Position numbers and translations under genes: made by a program. The notes under the pieces are model-generated. The model ran no database searches. It saw only the letters and a program-made list of their open reading frames with translations, and was not told where the DNA came from. A stretch of 64,000 bases of DNA from Desmonostoc geniculatum HA4340-LM1 (GTDB lineage Bacteria; Cyanobacteriota; Cyanobacteriia; Cyanobacteriales; Nostocaceae), in assembly GCA_019359545.1 (NCBI GenBank), contig JAHHHB010000014.1, positions 1 through 64,000 on the forward strand. The letters are read 5' to 3'. Of this stretch, positions 8,570 through 18,269 are shown one piece after another; the first letter of the stretch is position 1, and every line of letters starts with the position of its first letter.

Positions 8570-9187
8570 ATGGTTCAGACTCCAGTTAAAAAACTAACTT
8601 TTGAAGAGTTTCTAGAACAATACCCTGATGGTGGCATTTACGAACTGATAGATGGAGAGATTATACCAGTGGAGGCAACCAGAGCGCACAAGAATGTAGC
8701 AAGGTTTTTAATGTTTGCCTTCAATGATGAAATTAGACGGTTGGGACTTGAATATATTGCTGACAAAGATATCATCATCAGGACGTTTACTGATGCTGGG
8801 CAAGAACAAGGCAGAAATCCAGATGTAAGCGTAGTTAGTGCATCACTGTGGAACAGCAATGTTTTAGCCTACGGGGCGCTGATTGAGCCGATTCAACTTG
8901 CTGTAGAAGTTACCTCAACAAACTGGGATGATGATTATGTTGACAAGCTAGATGAGTATCAACGACTGGGTATTCCTGAGTATTGGATTGTAGATTATCT
9001 GGCGATCGCTTCTCGCGCTTATCTCGGTAATCCCAAACTCCCCACGATTTTTGTTTATCAGTTGGTTGAGGGTGAATACCAGGTTCAAAAGTTTACGGGC
9101 TATGACCGTATTCTCTCTACTACTTTCCCCGAACTAGCGTTAACTGTTAAACAAGTTGTTGCTGCAAGTCAAATCCAAAAACTATGA
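8570..9187 (+). CDS. Uma2 family (DUF820) protein, second full copy
   Basis: A protein of 205 residues starting MVQTPVKKLTFEEFLEQYP, a standard Uma2 N terminus. The nuclease-like core is visible as GGIYELIDGEI, GRNPDVSVVSASLW (PD position), IQLAVEVTSTNWDDDYVDKL (E and K) and YQRLGIPEYWIVD. It lacks the coiled-coil tail of the 6176-6892 copy, so the two are distant paralogues. The ATG at 8570 is preferred to the GTG at 8561 because AGGTG lies 7 bases before it and the family begins with MVQTP. tilS begins 12 bases after the stop, so the two may be cotranscribed. Activity is not established for the family. Confidence 0.85.
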   Translation: MVQTPVKKLTFEEFLEQYPDGGIYELIDGEIIPVEATRAHKNVARFLMFAFNDEIRRLGLEYIADKDIIIRTFTDAGQEQGRNPDVSVVSASLWNSNVLAYGALIEPIQLAVEVTSTNWDDDYVDKLDEYQRLGIPEYWIVDYLAIASRAYLGNPKLPTIFVYQLVEGEYQVQKFTGYDRILSTTFPELALTVKQVVAASQIQKL

Positions 9188-9199
9188 GAAGTTCTAAAA

Positions 9200-10189
9200 A
9201 TGGTATGGACTCCTCTACACGCAAAAATCCATCGCACAATGCGATCGCGCCATTTATTTGAGCGCAACCAACGGCTATTAGTCGCTGTCTCCGGCGGACA
9301 AGATTCTCTGTGTTTAATAAAATTACTTTTAGATTTACAATCCAAATGGGGATGGGATTTAGGTATTGCCCACTGCGATCATCGCTGGCGTTCTGATTCC
9401 CAAGCTAATGCTCATCACGTAGAAAACTTAGCTAAAACTTGGGGTATATCTTTTTATTTAGAAACAGCCAACGAACCGATAAATAGTGAAGCTGCTGCAC
9501 GCGATTGGCGGTATGAAGCTTTAAGTGCGATCGCCAAAGCAAATAATTATCAATATATAGTTACAGGACATACGGCAAGCGATCGGGCCGAAACTCTCCT
9601 CTACAACTTAATTCGCGGTAGTGGTGCTGATGGCTTACAAGCCCTGACTTGGCAACGCCCCCTAACTACGGGCATTATGCTAGTGCGTCCACTTTTAGAA
9701 ATTACTCGCACACAAACACAGCAATTTTGCCAAGATTTTCAATTACCAATTTGGGAAGATTCTACTAATCAAGATTTAAAATATGCCCGGAATCGCATTC
9801 GCCAAGAAACACTACCATATTTACAAGAAAATTTCAACCCCCAAGTAGAATCAGCCTTAGCCCAAACAGCAGAACTTCTACAAGCAGAAGTGGAATATTT
9901 GGAAAAAGCTGCCCAGCAGCTGCGGGAAGAGGCGATGATATGGGGCATTGGGTATGAAGAAAATTTCGTTCCCTTAAAATTAAATCGTCGGGTGTTGCAG
10001 AAAGCACCGTTGGCGCTGCAACGTCGGGTGATGCGTCAAGTATTGCAGCAAATACTGACTGACGCACCTAGTTTTGAACATATTGAAAAATTAACGGCTT
10101 TAATTACAGCACCAAATCGATCGCAAACCGATCCATTTCCTGGTGGTGCGATCGCTCAAGTACAAGGCGATTGGATCTGTTTGAAATAG
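9200..10189 (+). CDS. tilS: tRNA(Ile)-lysidine synthase
   Basis: TilS modifies the wobble cytidine of tRNA-Ile(CAU) to lysidine using ATP and lysine, so that AUA is read as isoleucine; it is essential in most bacteria. The ATP-pyrophosphatase P-loop SGGQDS is at residues 31-36 within LLVAVSGGQDSLCLIKLLL. Further family features are IAHCDHRWR, TGHTASDRAETLLYNLIRG and LVRPLLEITRTQ. The length (329) fits the shorter cyanobacterial form without the full C-terminal tRNA-binding domain. The gene is 12 bases after the Uma2 gene and faces the hmpF gene tail to tail. Confidence 0.95.
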   Translation: MVWTPLHAKIHRTMRSRHLFERNQRLLVAVSGGQDSLCLIKLLLDLQSKWGWDLGIAHCDHRWRSDSQANAHHVENLAKTWGISFYLETANEPINSEAAARDWRYEALSAIAKANNYQYIVTGHTASDRAETLLYNLIRGSGADGLQALTWQRPLTTGIMLVRPLLEITRTQTQQFCQDFQLPIWEDSTNQDLKYARNRIRQETLPYLQENFNPQVESALAQTAELLQAEVEYLEKAAQQLREEAMIWGIGYEENFVPLKLNRRVLQKAPLALQRRVMRQVLQQILTDAPSFEHIEKLTALITAPNRSQTDPFPGGAIAQVQGDWICLK

Positions 10190-10259
10190 TTAGGAGTTAA
10201 AAGTTATGAGTTAAAAATTTTCTTGAATTCATAACTCATCACTCCTAACTCCTAACTTT

Positions 10260-12020
10260 TTAAGACGCTAACAATTCCGGTTGAGATATCAAACTTTGGA
10301 GAGTTTGGCGCATCTGAGCGATCGCTTGGAGTTGAGAATCGCCAGTTTCCTGGAATCGCTCCAAAGATTCTCCGATTCCTTGAAGCTTTTGCCGTAAGCC
10401 GTCTAGACAATCCTGAACTGGTTGTAGTGCTTCTTCATAGAGATTGACTCGACCACGACATTGAGCAGTTGCTGTTCTTAGAGACAGCAAGTTTTCTTCG
10501 ATCGCTTTGAGTTCTTGCTGCTTCTCCTCCAAATCGTGGGTTTGATTGTCAATCATTCCTTGAGCTAGATCGATACCAGCACGCATCTGCTCAATCTCAC
10601 GTTCTAATTTTTGGATTTCCTGTGAATATTGTTGTCGCTGGGTTTCAATTTGTAACAGAACCGGCCCTAAATTAATTTGATTACCCTCTTCTTCATCAGC
10701 AACAGTATGTCCTTGCCGCCGCAGCAATACATTTTGATGTTGCTTGAGAAACTTCTCATGCTGTAACATGTTGCGGCGTTGTCCCACCAAACTGGAGTTT
10801 AGCATCTGATAAAGGTCTTTTTCATCTGTTAGTTCCAGTTCTAAATTAATGTGATCCTGGTCAGATGCTTGGTTTAATTTATTTTCTAGTTCTTCTATAG
10901 CTTCTTGCTTATATTTAAGTTCTTGTTCTTGATCGTGAACAAAGCTAGCGTCTATTTCTAACTTATGCTGTAAGTCTTGGACTATTTTTTGTAGTTCCTC
11001 TAGAGGCATTTTTTGTAAAGCTTCGACATCAACTTGCTGCCCCAGAACTACATCACCAGATGTTGCAGCCAAGGTGTGAATTTGTTGATATAAATCTTCT
11101 TGATTGCGTAACTGTTCTTTAAGTAACTTAATATACTCTTGCTTGTTGTTAAGCTCGGCTGTACTGACCTGCAATTGGGCTGTTTGTTGGGCTAGAGAAT
11201 TTTGTCCTTGTTGCCATGCGTTTTGGCGATCGCCCAATATTTGTGACAAGCGCTCAACTTCTTCCTGTTGTTGAGCGATCGCAGTTTTTTGCTGCTGGAG
11301 TTGTTCCCAGTGTGAAGTCAGAATAGCTTGCTGATTTTCTACCAATTCAAAGCCAAGATGAACGTGTTCTGTTAGTGTTTCTGTGGGAGAAATGCGACTT
11401 GATAAGCGATCGAGTAACTCACTCATCGCCCGACTTTGCTCCTCATCCAAAACCGTTCCTTGTTTAAAATCTGCTTGACGCTCCTCTAGGCGACGCTGCT
11501 CACCGCGCAAATGCTCCCAAGCACCTTCCAATTCCTGACGATTGCGCTCAATTTCTGCTTGTAAACGTTCAATTTCCCCACGGGATGTATCAACTTCCTG
11601 TTTTTGCTGCTCCAGTTGTTGCGACTCATCCTCCATCTGTTGCAACTGTTCCAGGCGTGCTTCCATTTCCATTTCACGGCGATTCAACTCTTGCGCCTGA
11701 AACGTCAGCGACTGTTTCCACTGATCGATCTCATCTTCCTTGAGCTTAAATTTTTCCAATTGGCGGGAAAAATTCTGCAAAATATTGACTAGCGGCCGCC
11801 CTGCTTCTTGAATCCGTTGTACTTGACGATTCGGATTCAGTTCAACCAGTACCAAGGCGCCATCATTTAATTTACTTGCGTCCTCAGCGGCAATCACTTC
11901 TTCCGACACAGTACTCCAATTCTGGTCAGTTCGCTGACAAGCTAGTAGTTTCAGTTCGGTTTTGCCACCACCACTGAGTAAACCACCTTTCTGTTTTTGT
12001 ACTTCTGCTAAATACAGCAC
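10260..12020 (-). CDS. hmpF: Pilus motility taxis protein HmpF
   Basis: A 586-residue protein with a small N-terminal globular domain (MLYLAEVQKQKGGLLSGGGK to about residue 75). A very long coiled coil rich in E, Q, K and L follows (about 85-560). This architecture and the opening residues match HmpF, a filament-specific cyanobacterial protein that in Nostoc punctiforme localises to cell poles and is needed for type IV pilus-driven hormogonium gliding. The position supports the call: it is divergent from hmpA, exactly as known for the hmp locus. It lies in a cytoplasmic or membrane-associated polar complex. No membrane segment is seen. Confidence 0.92.
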   Translation of the reverse strand: MLYLAEVQKQKGGLLSGGGKTELKLLACQRTDQNWSTVSEEVIAAEDASKLNDGALVLVELNPNRQVQRIQEAGRPLVNILQNFSRQLEKFKLKEDEIDQWKQSLTFQAQELNRREMEMEARLEQLQQMEDESQQLEQQKQEVDTSRGEIERLQAEIERNRQELEGAWEHLRGEQRRLEERQADFKQGTVLDEEQSRAMSELLDRLSSRISPTETLTEHVHLGFELVENQQAILTSHWEQLQQQKTAIAQQQEEVERLSQILGDRQNAWQQGQNSLAQQTAQLQVSTAELNNKQEYIKLLKEQLRNQEDLYQQIHTLAATSGDVVLGQQVDVEALQKMPLEELQKIVQDLQHKLEIDASFVHDQEQELKYKQEAIEELENKLNQASDQDHINLELELTDEKDLYQMLNSSLVGQRRNMLQHEKFLKQHQNVLLRRQGHTVADEEEGNQINLGPVLLQIETQRQQYSQEIQKLEREIEQMRAGIDLAQGMIDNQTHDLEEKQQELKAIEENLLSLRTATAQCRGRVNLYEEALQPVQDCLDGLRQKLQGIGESLERFQETGDSQLQAIAQMRQTLQSLISQPELLAS

Positions 12021-12624
12021 ACTGTTAGTCCTTATTGATGCACTTAAAGTTAGTGTTTTGAGATATACCTGAGATAATTCTGTTCACTTGTCTCACTGAA
12101 CCGGAGTTGAGCAGAACAAAACAGACAAAACTATTTATAGACGCGAGATGCTACGTCTTGATACTTATAGAAGCGACTTGACCACGCCTTTATATTTTGT
12201 ACTGATGACAGGGATGATGACTTCCGTGTTAACACTAGCTTTGTGAAAGTGTATTACGAAAAATTAAGGTTTATAGCTTAATTTCTGACTTGATGAGAAC
12301 AAGGGATAAGGTCACAATCTTTCCAATTCCCTGCGATCGATACTTACAGCAGAATTCAGAATTCAAAATTCAGAATGGGCTACGCCAAGCTGCGCTAACA
12401 GAAGTAAAACAGGGTTTAGAAGTAGCTTTGAGGCTAAGTTTGCGTGTTTCACTTTCCTTGAAATCTGCTGTAAACAAAAAGTCAGAATTTAGAATTGGTG
12501 AATTCACCAATAGTTGAAGCGGGTAAAGCAGGGTAAGAGAAATAACTCCTAACTCCTAAATTAAACTACCTGACGTAATTAACAAATAATATAAACGCCA
12601 TCATAAGGAGTACTTTTTAGCTCA
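12021..12624. other. Divergent hmpF-hmpA regulatory region
   Basis: About 600 bases separate the starts of hmpF and hmpA and must carry both promoters. There is a repeat near 12141-12160 (AGACGCGAGATGCTACGTCT) and a miniature element at 12345-12472. Upstream of hmpA, AAGGAG at about 12604 serves as Shine-Dalgarno, although its spacing to ATG 12625 is long. No known regulator site could be assigned with confidence. Confidence 0.6.
12345..12472. mobile_element. Miniature inverted-repeat element, AGCAGA family, copy 2
   Basis: The left end is TACAGCAGAATTCAG and the right end is TTGAAATCTGCTGTA, an imperfect inverted pair shared with 5187-5300 and 26876-26969. The interior contains ATTCAGA units and a GGGCTACGCCAAGCTGCGCT word that recurs near 60911. 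It sits between the hmpF and hmpA promoters. Confidence 0.65.
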
Positions 12625-13800
12625 ATGCAGGGAAATTTAAATGAAATTGATATTTGCAGTATTCTGCAATTAATTGAGTTGGGACAACGAACAGGGCAAC
12701 TATGGGTAGAAGCTCATAGCTCTTACCACAACAACAAAGCTGGTGAAGACGGAGCTAGTAAATATCTCTCAAAACAACGGTCTTGGTTCGTTTTTTTCCT
12801 CAATGGTCAAATCATCTATTGCCAACAAGGAGAAAGTAGCTTATCCAGGATTAGCGATTATTTACGTCATTACCGAGTTGAAATGCGACTTGTCGACAAA
12901 CAAATTGCCTCCTTATCATCAACCGACGCACCAGAATATGCGTACCTTTGGGCACTACTGGAACAGAATATCATCAACCCCAAGATAGCTGCTAGTATTA
13001 TCCAGGGTTTGGTACATGAAAGCCTGTTTGAGCTGCTGAGCTTACATCAAGGTAATTTTATTTTCCGTCAAGGCGCGGCACTTGCCCCGCAATTAAACAC
13101 CTTTGAGATTAGCCGCTTTGTGACAAAAATTACTAAGCAGGTACAAGAGTGGAAGCAACTTTATCCACACATTCAGTCTCCCGAACAATTACTGGTGCTA
13201 TCTGACAAAGTTCAGACACACTCATCGCTACCAGCAGCAACCGTCAATAAACTACAACATTGGGCTGATGGTAAAACATCCCTGCGTCAACTGGCTCGTT
13301 ATCTCAACCGAGATATTTTGACAGTCGCTAAGGCAATATATCCATATGTGCAACAGAGTTGGCTACAGTTAGTATATTCAGCGACAAATAAACCGGAGAT
13401 TCACACTGAGAACTGGGAATTGAATAAAAAAAACAGGGGGCGGATAGTATGTATTGACGATGCGATCGCCATCGGTGAGACTGTAAATTCCATCTTACAA
13501 ACACAAGGTTATGAAGCGATCGTCCTCACCAACCCCCTAGAGGCAATCAGTCTGGTTTTTCAACTCAAACCGGATTTAATTTTATGTGACATTGCCATGT
13601 CGGAATTAGAGGGATACGAAGTTTGCGCCATGCTGCGACACTCAACGGCATTTCGGCTCACACCGATTATCATGCTTACTGGTAAAGATGGATTTATCGA
13701 TCGAGTCAAAGCTAGCATGGTCGGCGCAACAGATTATCTAACAAAACCATTTACAGACAATGAATTACTCATGCTCGTAGGGAAATATATCAATAACTAA
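12625..13800 (+). CDS. hmpA: PatA-type response regulator HmpA
   Basis: A 391-residue protein. The N-terminal PATAN (DUF4388-like) region (LNEIDICSILQLIELGQRTG, then WFVFFLNGQIIYCQQGESS) is followed by a helical linker. The C-terminal receiver domain runs from about 272 to 391 (RIVCIDDAIAIGETV, phosphoacceptor Asp near 321 in LILCDIAMSELEGYEV, LTKPF lysine). PatA-type regulators work with CheA-like kinases; in Nostoc punctiforme hmpA is the first gene of the hmp locus that controls hormogonium motility and polysaccharide. It is separated from hmpB by about 500 bases of repeats. The product is cytoplasmic. Confidence 0.9.
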   Translation: MQGNLNEIDICSILQLIELGQRTGQLWVEAHSSYHNNKAGEDGASKYLSKQRSWFVFFLNGQIIYCQQGESSLSRISDYLRHYRVEMRLVDKQIASLSSTDAPEYAYLWALLEQNIINPKIAASIIQGLVHESLFELLSLHQGNFIFRQGAALAPQLNTFEISRFVTKITKQVQEWKQLYPHIQSPEQLLVLSDKVQTHSSLPAATVNKLQHWADGKTSLRQLARYLNRDILTVAKAIYPYVQQSWLQLVYSATNKPEIHTENWELNKKNRGRIVCIDDAIAIGETVNSILQTQGYEAIVLTNPLEAISLVFQLKPDLILCDIAMSELEGYEVCAMLRHSTAFRLTPIIMLTGKDGFIDRVKASMVGATDYLTKPFTDNELLMLVGKYINN

Positions 13801-13885
13801 TGAAAATGGGGCAGAAAAATTTTAGATTTTAGATTTTGGATTTTGGATTTTGCGAACGCGAGTGCGTGCCGCAGACAAAAGTTTC

Positions 13886-14095
13886 AGCTAGCGCTTTCGG
13901 CGTAGAAGCCCAGAGGGCAGCAAGACAGAAGCATCAAAGCTTTTCAAGACGGATTTTGGCTTGAACAATCTAAAATCTAAAATCCAAAATAGCTAGGGCT
14001 TCCGGCGTAGAGGTTTAGAGGGCGGCAAGACAGAGGCATCAAAGCTTTTCAAGACAGATTTTGGATTGAACAATCTAAAATCTAAAATCCAAAAT
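13886..14095. repeat. 105-base tandem duplication
   Basis: Two head-to-tail copies (13886-13990 and 13991-14095), each starting AGCTAG and ending in AATCTAAAATCCAAAAT. They differ at about ten positions. Each contains GCATCAAAGCTTTTCAAGAC and a GATTGAACAATC hairpin tip. Confidence 0.85.
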
Positions 14096-14255
14096 CCAAA
14101 ATATAAACAGATTCAATACTTGTGGATCTACTAAAAGATGAGGTAAAAGATGTTATCACAGAATGAGCCAACCCAGTGAAACCTCACTATCCAGGAAATT
14201 AGCGAAAAACTAAATTTAATTTATACAGTTAATACTTGCGGGGGAATCAGGGAAT

Positions 14256-14270
14256 GTTCCAAATAGGAAC
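14256..14270 (+). promoter_or_regulatory. Inverted repeat upstream of hmpB
   Basis: GTTCC-AAATA-GGAAC lies about 28 bases before the hmpB start codon, just ahead of the AGGAGG ribosome binding site. It could be a small operator or leader hairpin. There is no direct evidence of function. Confidence 0.25.
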
Positions 14271-14297
14271 GTTACATCAGGAGGTAGATAGACACTT

Positions 14298-14663
14298 ATG
14301 AGTACAGTTCTGATTGTAGAAGACAGTATCGCGCAAAGGGAGATGATTACAGATCTCCTGAAAGCAACTGGACTAACAGTCACCCATGCCAGTGACGGAT
14401 TAGAAGCATTGGAGGCAATTCAAGTAGCACCTCCCGATTTAGTGGTATTGGATATTGTCATGCCCCGGATGAACGGCTACGAAGTTTGTCGGCGGTTAAA
14501 ATCCGATCCGAAAACCCAAAATGTTCCTGTAGTTATGTGTTCTTCCAAAGGTGAAGAATTCGATCGCTACTGGGGCATGAAGCAAGGTGCAGACGCCTAC
14601 ATCGCCAAACCCTTTCAACCAACTGAGTTGGTAGGAACAGTCAAACAACTGCTGCGAGGATAA
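14298..14663 (+). CDS. hmpB: CheY-like response regulator HmpB
   Basis: A stand-alone receiver domain of 121 residues with all canonical positions: acidic pair E8-D9 (LIVEDS), phosphoacceptor D52 in VVLDIVMPRMNG, small residue S82 in VVMCSSKG and K104 in YIAKPF. It receives phosphate from HmpE, and in Nostoc punctiforme it signals to the type IV pilus machinery. It is the first gene of a tight hmpB-C-D cluster; hmpC follows 13 bases after the stop. Confidence 0.93.
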   Translation: MSTVLIVEDSIAQREMITDLLKATGLTVTHASDGLEALEAIQVAPPDLVVLDIVMPRMNGYEVCRRLKSDPKTQNVPVVMCSSKGEEFDRYWGMKQGADAYIAKPFQPTELVGTVKQLLRG

Positions 14664-14676
14664 GGATAAAAGCAAT

Positions 14677-15207
14677 ATGGTCAGCAAACCGGACTTTTTA
14701 AGTGGCAGTGGTCAAGATCATTTCCGACCAGAATTACAAGTAGAAAGTCCTGAAGGTGAGTTACATTTGAGGTTTTACATTCCCTCGCATCAGGAGTTTG
14801 CACTACAAGCAACTGGCATCCGGGAAGTAATTGAACTAAGTCCTGATAGAATCACCCCGATTCCTAATGCTTCTCCTTTACTTTTGGGTACTCTAAATTT
14901 ACGAGGTCGAGTTATTTGGGTGGCTGATTTGGGTCAATTTCTGGGGGAACCAAGTGCATTAAACACAGATAAAGCTGAAATTCCGGTGATTGCCATTGAA
15001 GAACAAGACACAATCGTGGGTTTAGCAGTAGAAGAAATCGGTGGTATGGACTGGCTGGATGTCCAAAATCTCATGCCACCAACTAGTGTTCCAGATACTA
15101 TGGCTCCTTTTTTACGTGGAGAGTGGGTATTAGGTGCTAAAAATAATCAGTGTCTACGACTGCTCGATCAAATGGCAATTATACGGAGTGCGCGATGGGC
15201 AGGATGA
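14677..15207 (+). CDS. hmpC: CheW-like adaptor HmpC
   Basis: A CheW-domain protein of 176 residues that links the receptor HmpD to the kinase HmpE. The typical blocks are [60 protein letters not shown] and [17 protein letters not shown]. It is soluble and cytoplasmic. It lies 13 bases after hmpB and 14 bases before the chosen start of hmpD, which indicates cotranscription and probable translational coupling. Confidence 0.93.
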   Translation: MVSKPDFLSGSGQDHFRPELQVESPEGELHLRFYIPSHQEFALQATGIREVIELSPDRITPIPNASPLLLGTLNLRGRVIWVADLGQFLGEPSALNTDKAEIPVIAIEEQDTIVGLAVEEIGGMDWLDVQNLMPPTSVPDTMAPFLRGEWVLGAKNNQCLRLLDQMAIIRSARWAG

Positions 15208-15221
15208 AATTGGAGGAGGAA

Positions 15222-18164
15222 ATGGCAGCAAGTATTGATGGTTACGAGCCAACATATCAACAGGCGATGACCGCCTATGTTCAAAGAAATTATGACGTTG
15301 CCGCCACTTTAGTTGACCAAGTGGTGCAAAATTTACCAAATGATCCAAATTCTCATTTATTAAGGGGTCATATCTACTACGTTTTGCAACAGTATGATGT
15401 TGCAAAACAAGAATATCAACAGGTATTAGACTTGACTAAAGACCCAGAAATTATTGCTTTTGCCAATAATGGAATTGAGAATATTAATCAATATCTAGAG
15501 TCGTTTGGTGGTCAGATTGATACATCAGCAAGTCAAGAGCAAATAAATTCCCTAGAGATGTCTGATGCGCTGGCATATAGCGAAGAAGAATTGGAAGATT
15601 TGCCTGCTAGTGAGGAATTTGACAGCAAAAACCTGGATTTGAACTTTTTTGAAGAGGAACAACAAACTGTGAATACAGTTGAAGAACTATCTTCAAACAA
15701 TCCATTTAATATAGCCACAGAAGGCAGTATTGAAACAGAAAACATATCAGATTCTTCTATAAATTTTGGTGAAGATCCTTTTGCCTTAAATGAAGAATTA
15801 GACGAACAAGATTCCAATAGCAGCCGTTGGGAGGAAAACGCAGAATTAGAATTACCTGCTTTTTGGCAAGAAGATAGCTCCGAAGAGAGTCTGGAAGAAT
15901 CATTAGTGAATAATCATTTTGCAGACAATGAAATAAATTCTACTAATGAAAATTCAGATATTCACAATAATAACTACTCTTCAGCTTCTAATTCACAAAC
16001 TGGTAATAGTAACAATAATTTTGCTGATTTGTTGAGTGAGTCAGAGCCTCAAGATTTCAGTGTTGAAAGTTTAGAACTTCCACAGCATCATTTTGCAGAT
16101 GAAACTGTACTGATTGCTGAGAAAGAACCGAGCAATAGGTTTGCAACCAATAACTTAGAATACAATAGTCAAGAAAATTTGTCGGAAACTCAACCTAAGA
16201 GTTGGTTGGGGAAAAGAGAAGTAGAAGCTGAAGAAGAATTCCAACCAAATTTTTCGGATGATTCTTCATCTTTGAACAAAAATTTTATTTCGGATAAAAA
16301 GCAGTTTCAATCACTTCAATTCTCAGAAAAAAATAGCTTTTATGAGGATGAAAGTTTTGATCTGGAAGCATTTGAGTCTGCCTTTGGTTCAGAGAGCTTA
16401 GCCTCTGATGAAGAGTCAAACAATGTAATGCATCGAGAAAATTCTAAGAGCAATATAGAATTTTTAGATGACTTTGAAGAATTTGATGATTTAGGGAATA
16501 TTCCAGGGTTTGACCTGATCGAAGGAGATTCTGACTTCGCTGACATCGCAATGCATTCTGCCGCAGCAGAAACCAATGGTACTGGACGCTCTCAAGTTGT
16601 GCAGGCTTTTTCAAGTAATGCAGCAGATCGTGAAGAAGAACTATTCACGATTACTGGTTCACACGAACCAGTTCCAGCCTTTAACCAAGCAGATGTCTCC
16701 AAGGTAGAACCCAATGTCAGCGTTGAGCAAGGCTGGTTAGCACCATTAGAAAATGCCCCCATAGAAAGGAAGCAATGGTTAATTGGTGGGAGTGTAGGTA
16801 TTGCCTCGGCGCTGGTTGTAGCCACAGTCAGCTTTCTCGCCACAACATTTTCTCCACCCCAACAAAGGGAAAGTGTCCGAAATACAGGTTGGGCAATGGC
16901 ACTGGCTGCCGGACTGACGGGTTTTGCTACCGCAGGCTTCATGGGGAATATCACACTCAAGCAAATTCGCCGCACAACCAAGGATTTGGAGACTCAGTTT
17001 GAGGCTGTACGCCAGGGAAATCTGAATGCTCAAGCTACGGTGTATTCCGAAGATGAATTGGGGCATTTAGCCAGTGGTTTTAATGAAATGGCGCGAGTCA
17101 TTTTCACAACCACAAATGAAGCCCAACGCAAAGCCGATGAACAAGAGGAAGCCAAAGAAAATCTGCAACGCCAGGTGATTCGCCTGTTGGACGATGTGGA
17201 AGGAGCTGCTAGAGGCGATTTAACAGTGCAAGCTGAAGTCACAGCCGACGTACTGGGAGCCGTAGCTGACGCTTTTAACCTGACAATTCAAAACCTGCGG
17301 GATATTGTCCAACAGGTAAAAGTAGCAGCCAAGGAAGTGACAAAAGGTGCAACCAACTCCGAAACCTTTGCTAGAGCCTTATCTAGTGATGCTTTGCGGC
17401 AAGCAGAAGAGTTGGCAGTGACGCTGAATTCTGTACAGGTGATGACCGACTCGATTCAGCGGGTAGCAGAAGCGGCGCGGGAAGCCGAAACCGTCGCCCG
17501 CGATGCAAGTACGATCGCTCTCAAGGGTGGCGAAGCAGTAGAAAATACTGTGGCGGGGATTTTGGAAATTCGCGAAACCGTTGCCGAAACAACTCGAAAA
17601 GTGAAGCGGCTGGCGGAATCTTCCCAAGAAATTTCTAAAATTGTGGCGTTGATTTCTCAGATTGCTTCCAGAACTAACTTGCTGGCACTCAATGCGAGTA
17701 TTGAGGCCGCAAGGGCGGGAGAAGCTGGACGGGGGTTTGCTATTGTAGCAGATGAAGTGCGCCAGTTAGCAGATAAATCTGCCAAATCCTTGAAAGAAAT
17801 TGAACAAATTGTGATGCAAATCCAAAGCGAAACAGGCTCCGTAATGACCGCGATGGAAGAAGGCACACAACAAGTAATTAAAGGCACAAAATTGGCAGAA
17901 GAAGCCAAGCGATCGCTCGAAAACATTATTCAAGTGGCGAATCGCATCGATATTCTGGTGCGTTCTATCACTAGCGACACTGTAGAACAAACGGAAACCT
18001 CCCGCGCCGTTGCTCACGTAATGCAATCAGTAGAACTCACAGCCCAAGAAACTTCCCAGGAAGCACAGCGAGTTTCAGGTGCCCTACAACACCTAGTAGG
18101 TGTATCCCGTGACTTGATCGCCTCCGTGGAACGTTTCCGAGTAGAAACCCTTGAAACTAGATAA
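15222..18164 (+). CDS. hmpD: Methyl-accepting chemotaxis receptor HmpD (PilJ-like)
   Basis: A receptor of about 980 residues. It opens with a TPR-like helical part ([20 protein letters not shown], residues 10-95), followed by an acidic, Asn/Ser-rich disordered stretch of about 350 residues. Two close membrane segments (about 518-540 and 560-578) are separated by only about 20 residues. A HAMP domain and a methyl-accepting signalling domain follow, with the tip sequence [20 protein letters not shown] around residues 815-835. The tiny extracellular loop means sensing is probably intracellular. The start at 15222 is chosen because GGAGGAGG (15212-15219) lies just before it; an ATG at 15195 would overlap hmpC. 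hmpE follows after a repeat array. Confidence 0.9.
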   Translation: MAASIDGYEPTYQQAMTAYVQRNYDVAATLVDQVVQNLPNDPNSHLLRGHIYYVLQQYDVAKQEYQQVLDLTKDPEIIAFANNGIENINQYLESFGGQIDTSASQEQINSLEMSDALAYSEEELEDLPASEEFDSKNLDLNFFEEEQQTVNTVEELSSNNPFNIATEGSIETENISDSSINFGEDPFALNEELDEQDSNSSRWEENAELELPAFWQEDSSEESLEESLVNNHFADNEINSTNENSDIHNNNYSSASNSQTGNSNNNFADLLSESEPQDFSVESLELPQHHFADETVLIAEKEPSNRFATNNLEYNSQENLSETQPKSWLGKREVEAEEEFQPNFSDDSSSLNKNFISDKKQFQSLQFSEKNSFYEDESFDLEAFESAFGSESLASDEESNNVMHRENSKSNIEFLDDFEEFDDLGNIPGFDLIEGDSDFADIAMHSAAAETNGTGRSQVVQAFSSNAADREEELFTITGSHEPVPAFNQADVSKVEPNVSVEQGWLAPLENAPIERKQWLIGGSVGIASALVVATVSFLATTFSPPQQRESVRNTGWAMALAAGLTGFATAGFMGNITLKQIRRTTKDLETQFEAVRQGNLNAQATVYSEDELGHLASGFNEMARVIFTTTNEAQRKADEQEEAKENLQRQVIRLLDDVEGAARGDLTVQAEVTADVLGAVADAFNLTIQNLRDIVQQVKVAAKEVTKGATNSETFARALSSDALRQAEELAVTLNSVQVMTDSIQRVAEAAREAETVARDASTIALKGGEAVENTVAGILEIRETVAETTRKVKRLAESSQEISKIVALISQIASRTNLLALNASIEAARAGEAGRGFAIVADEVRQLADKSAKSLKEIEQIVMQIQSETGSVMTAMEEGTQQVIKGTKLAEEAKRSLENIIQVANRIDILVRSITSDTVEQTETSRAVAHVMQSVELTAQETSQEAQRVSGALQHLVGVSRDLIASVERFRVETLETR

Positions 18165-18269
18165 ATTGTCATTTGTCATTTGTCCTTCGTTATTTGCTAA
18201 TGACCAATGACCAATGACTAATGACCAATGACCAATAACTAATGACTAATGACTCTTGACTAAAAAACT
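18165..18269. repeat. TGTCATT/AATGAC array between hmpD and hmpE
   Basis: TTGTCATT units are followed by TAATGAC and CAATGAC units. The two halves are complementary, so the spacer can form a hairpin in the transcript. It fills the whole gap and may reduce readthrough from hmpD into hmpE. Confidence 0.75.

Larger units (their letters stand above)
13801..14297. other. hmpA-hmpB gap with repeats
   Basis: Holds TTTTAGA/TTTTGGA arrays (from 13827) and a 105-base tandem duplication (13886-14095). A probable promoter region for hmpB lies in the last 200 bases, with AGGAGG at about 14279 before the hmpB start. No gene seen. Confidence 0.7.

Noticed and set aside
12290-12517. Forward 75-codon frame upstream of hmpA
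   Set aside because: Mostly made of the AGCAGA-type miniature element.
18165-18269. CRISPR array
   Set aside because: Here and at similar sites the units are 7-20 bases and head to tail without unique spacers; no cas genes are seen.
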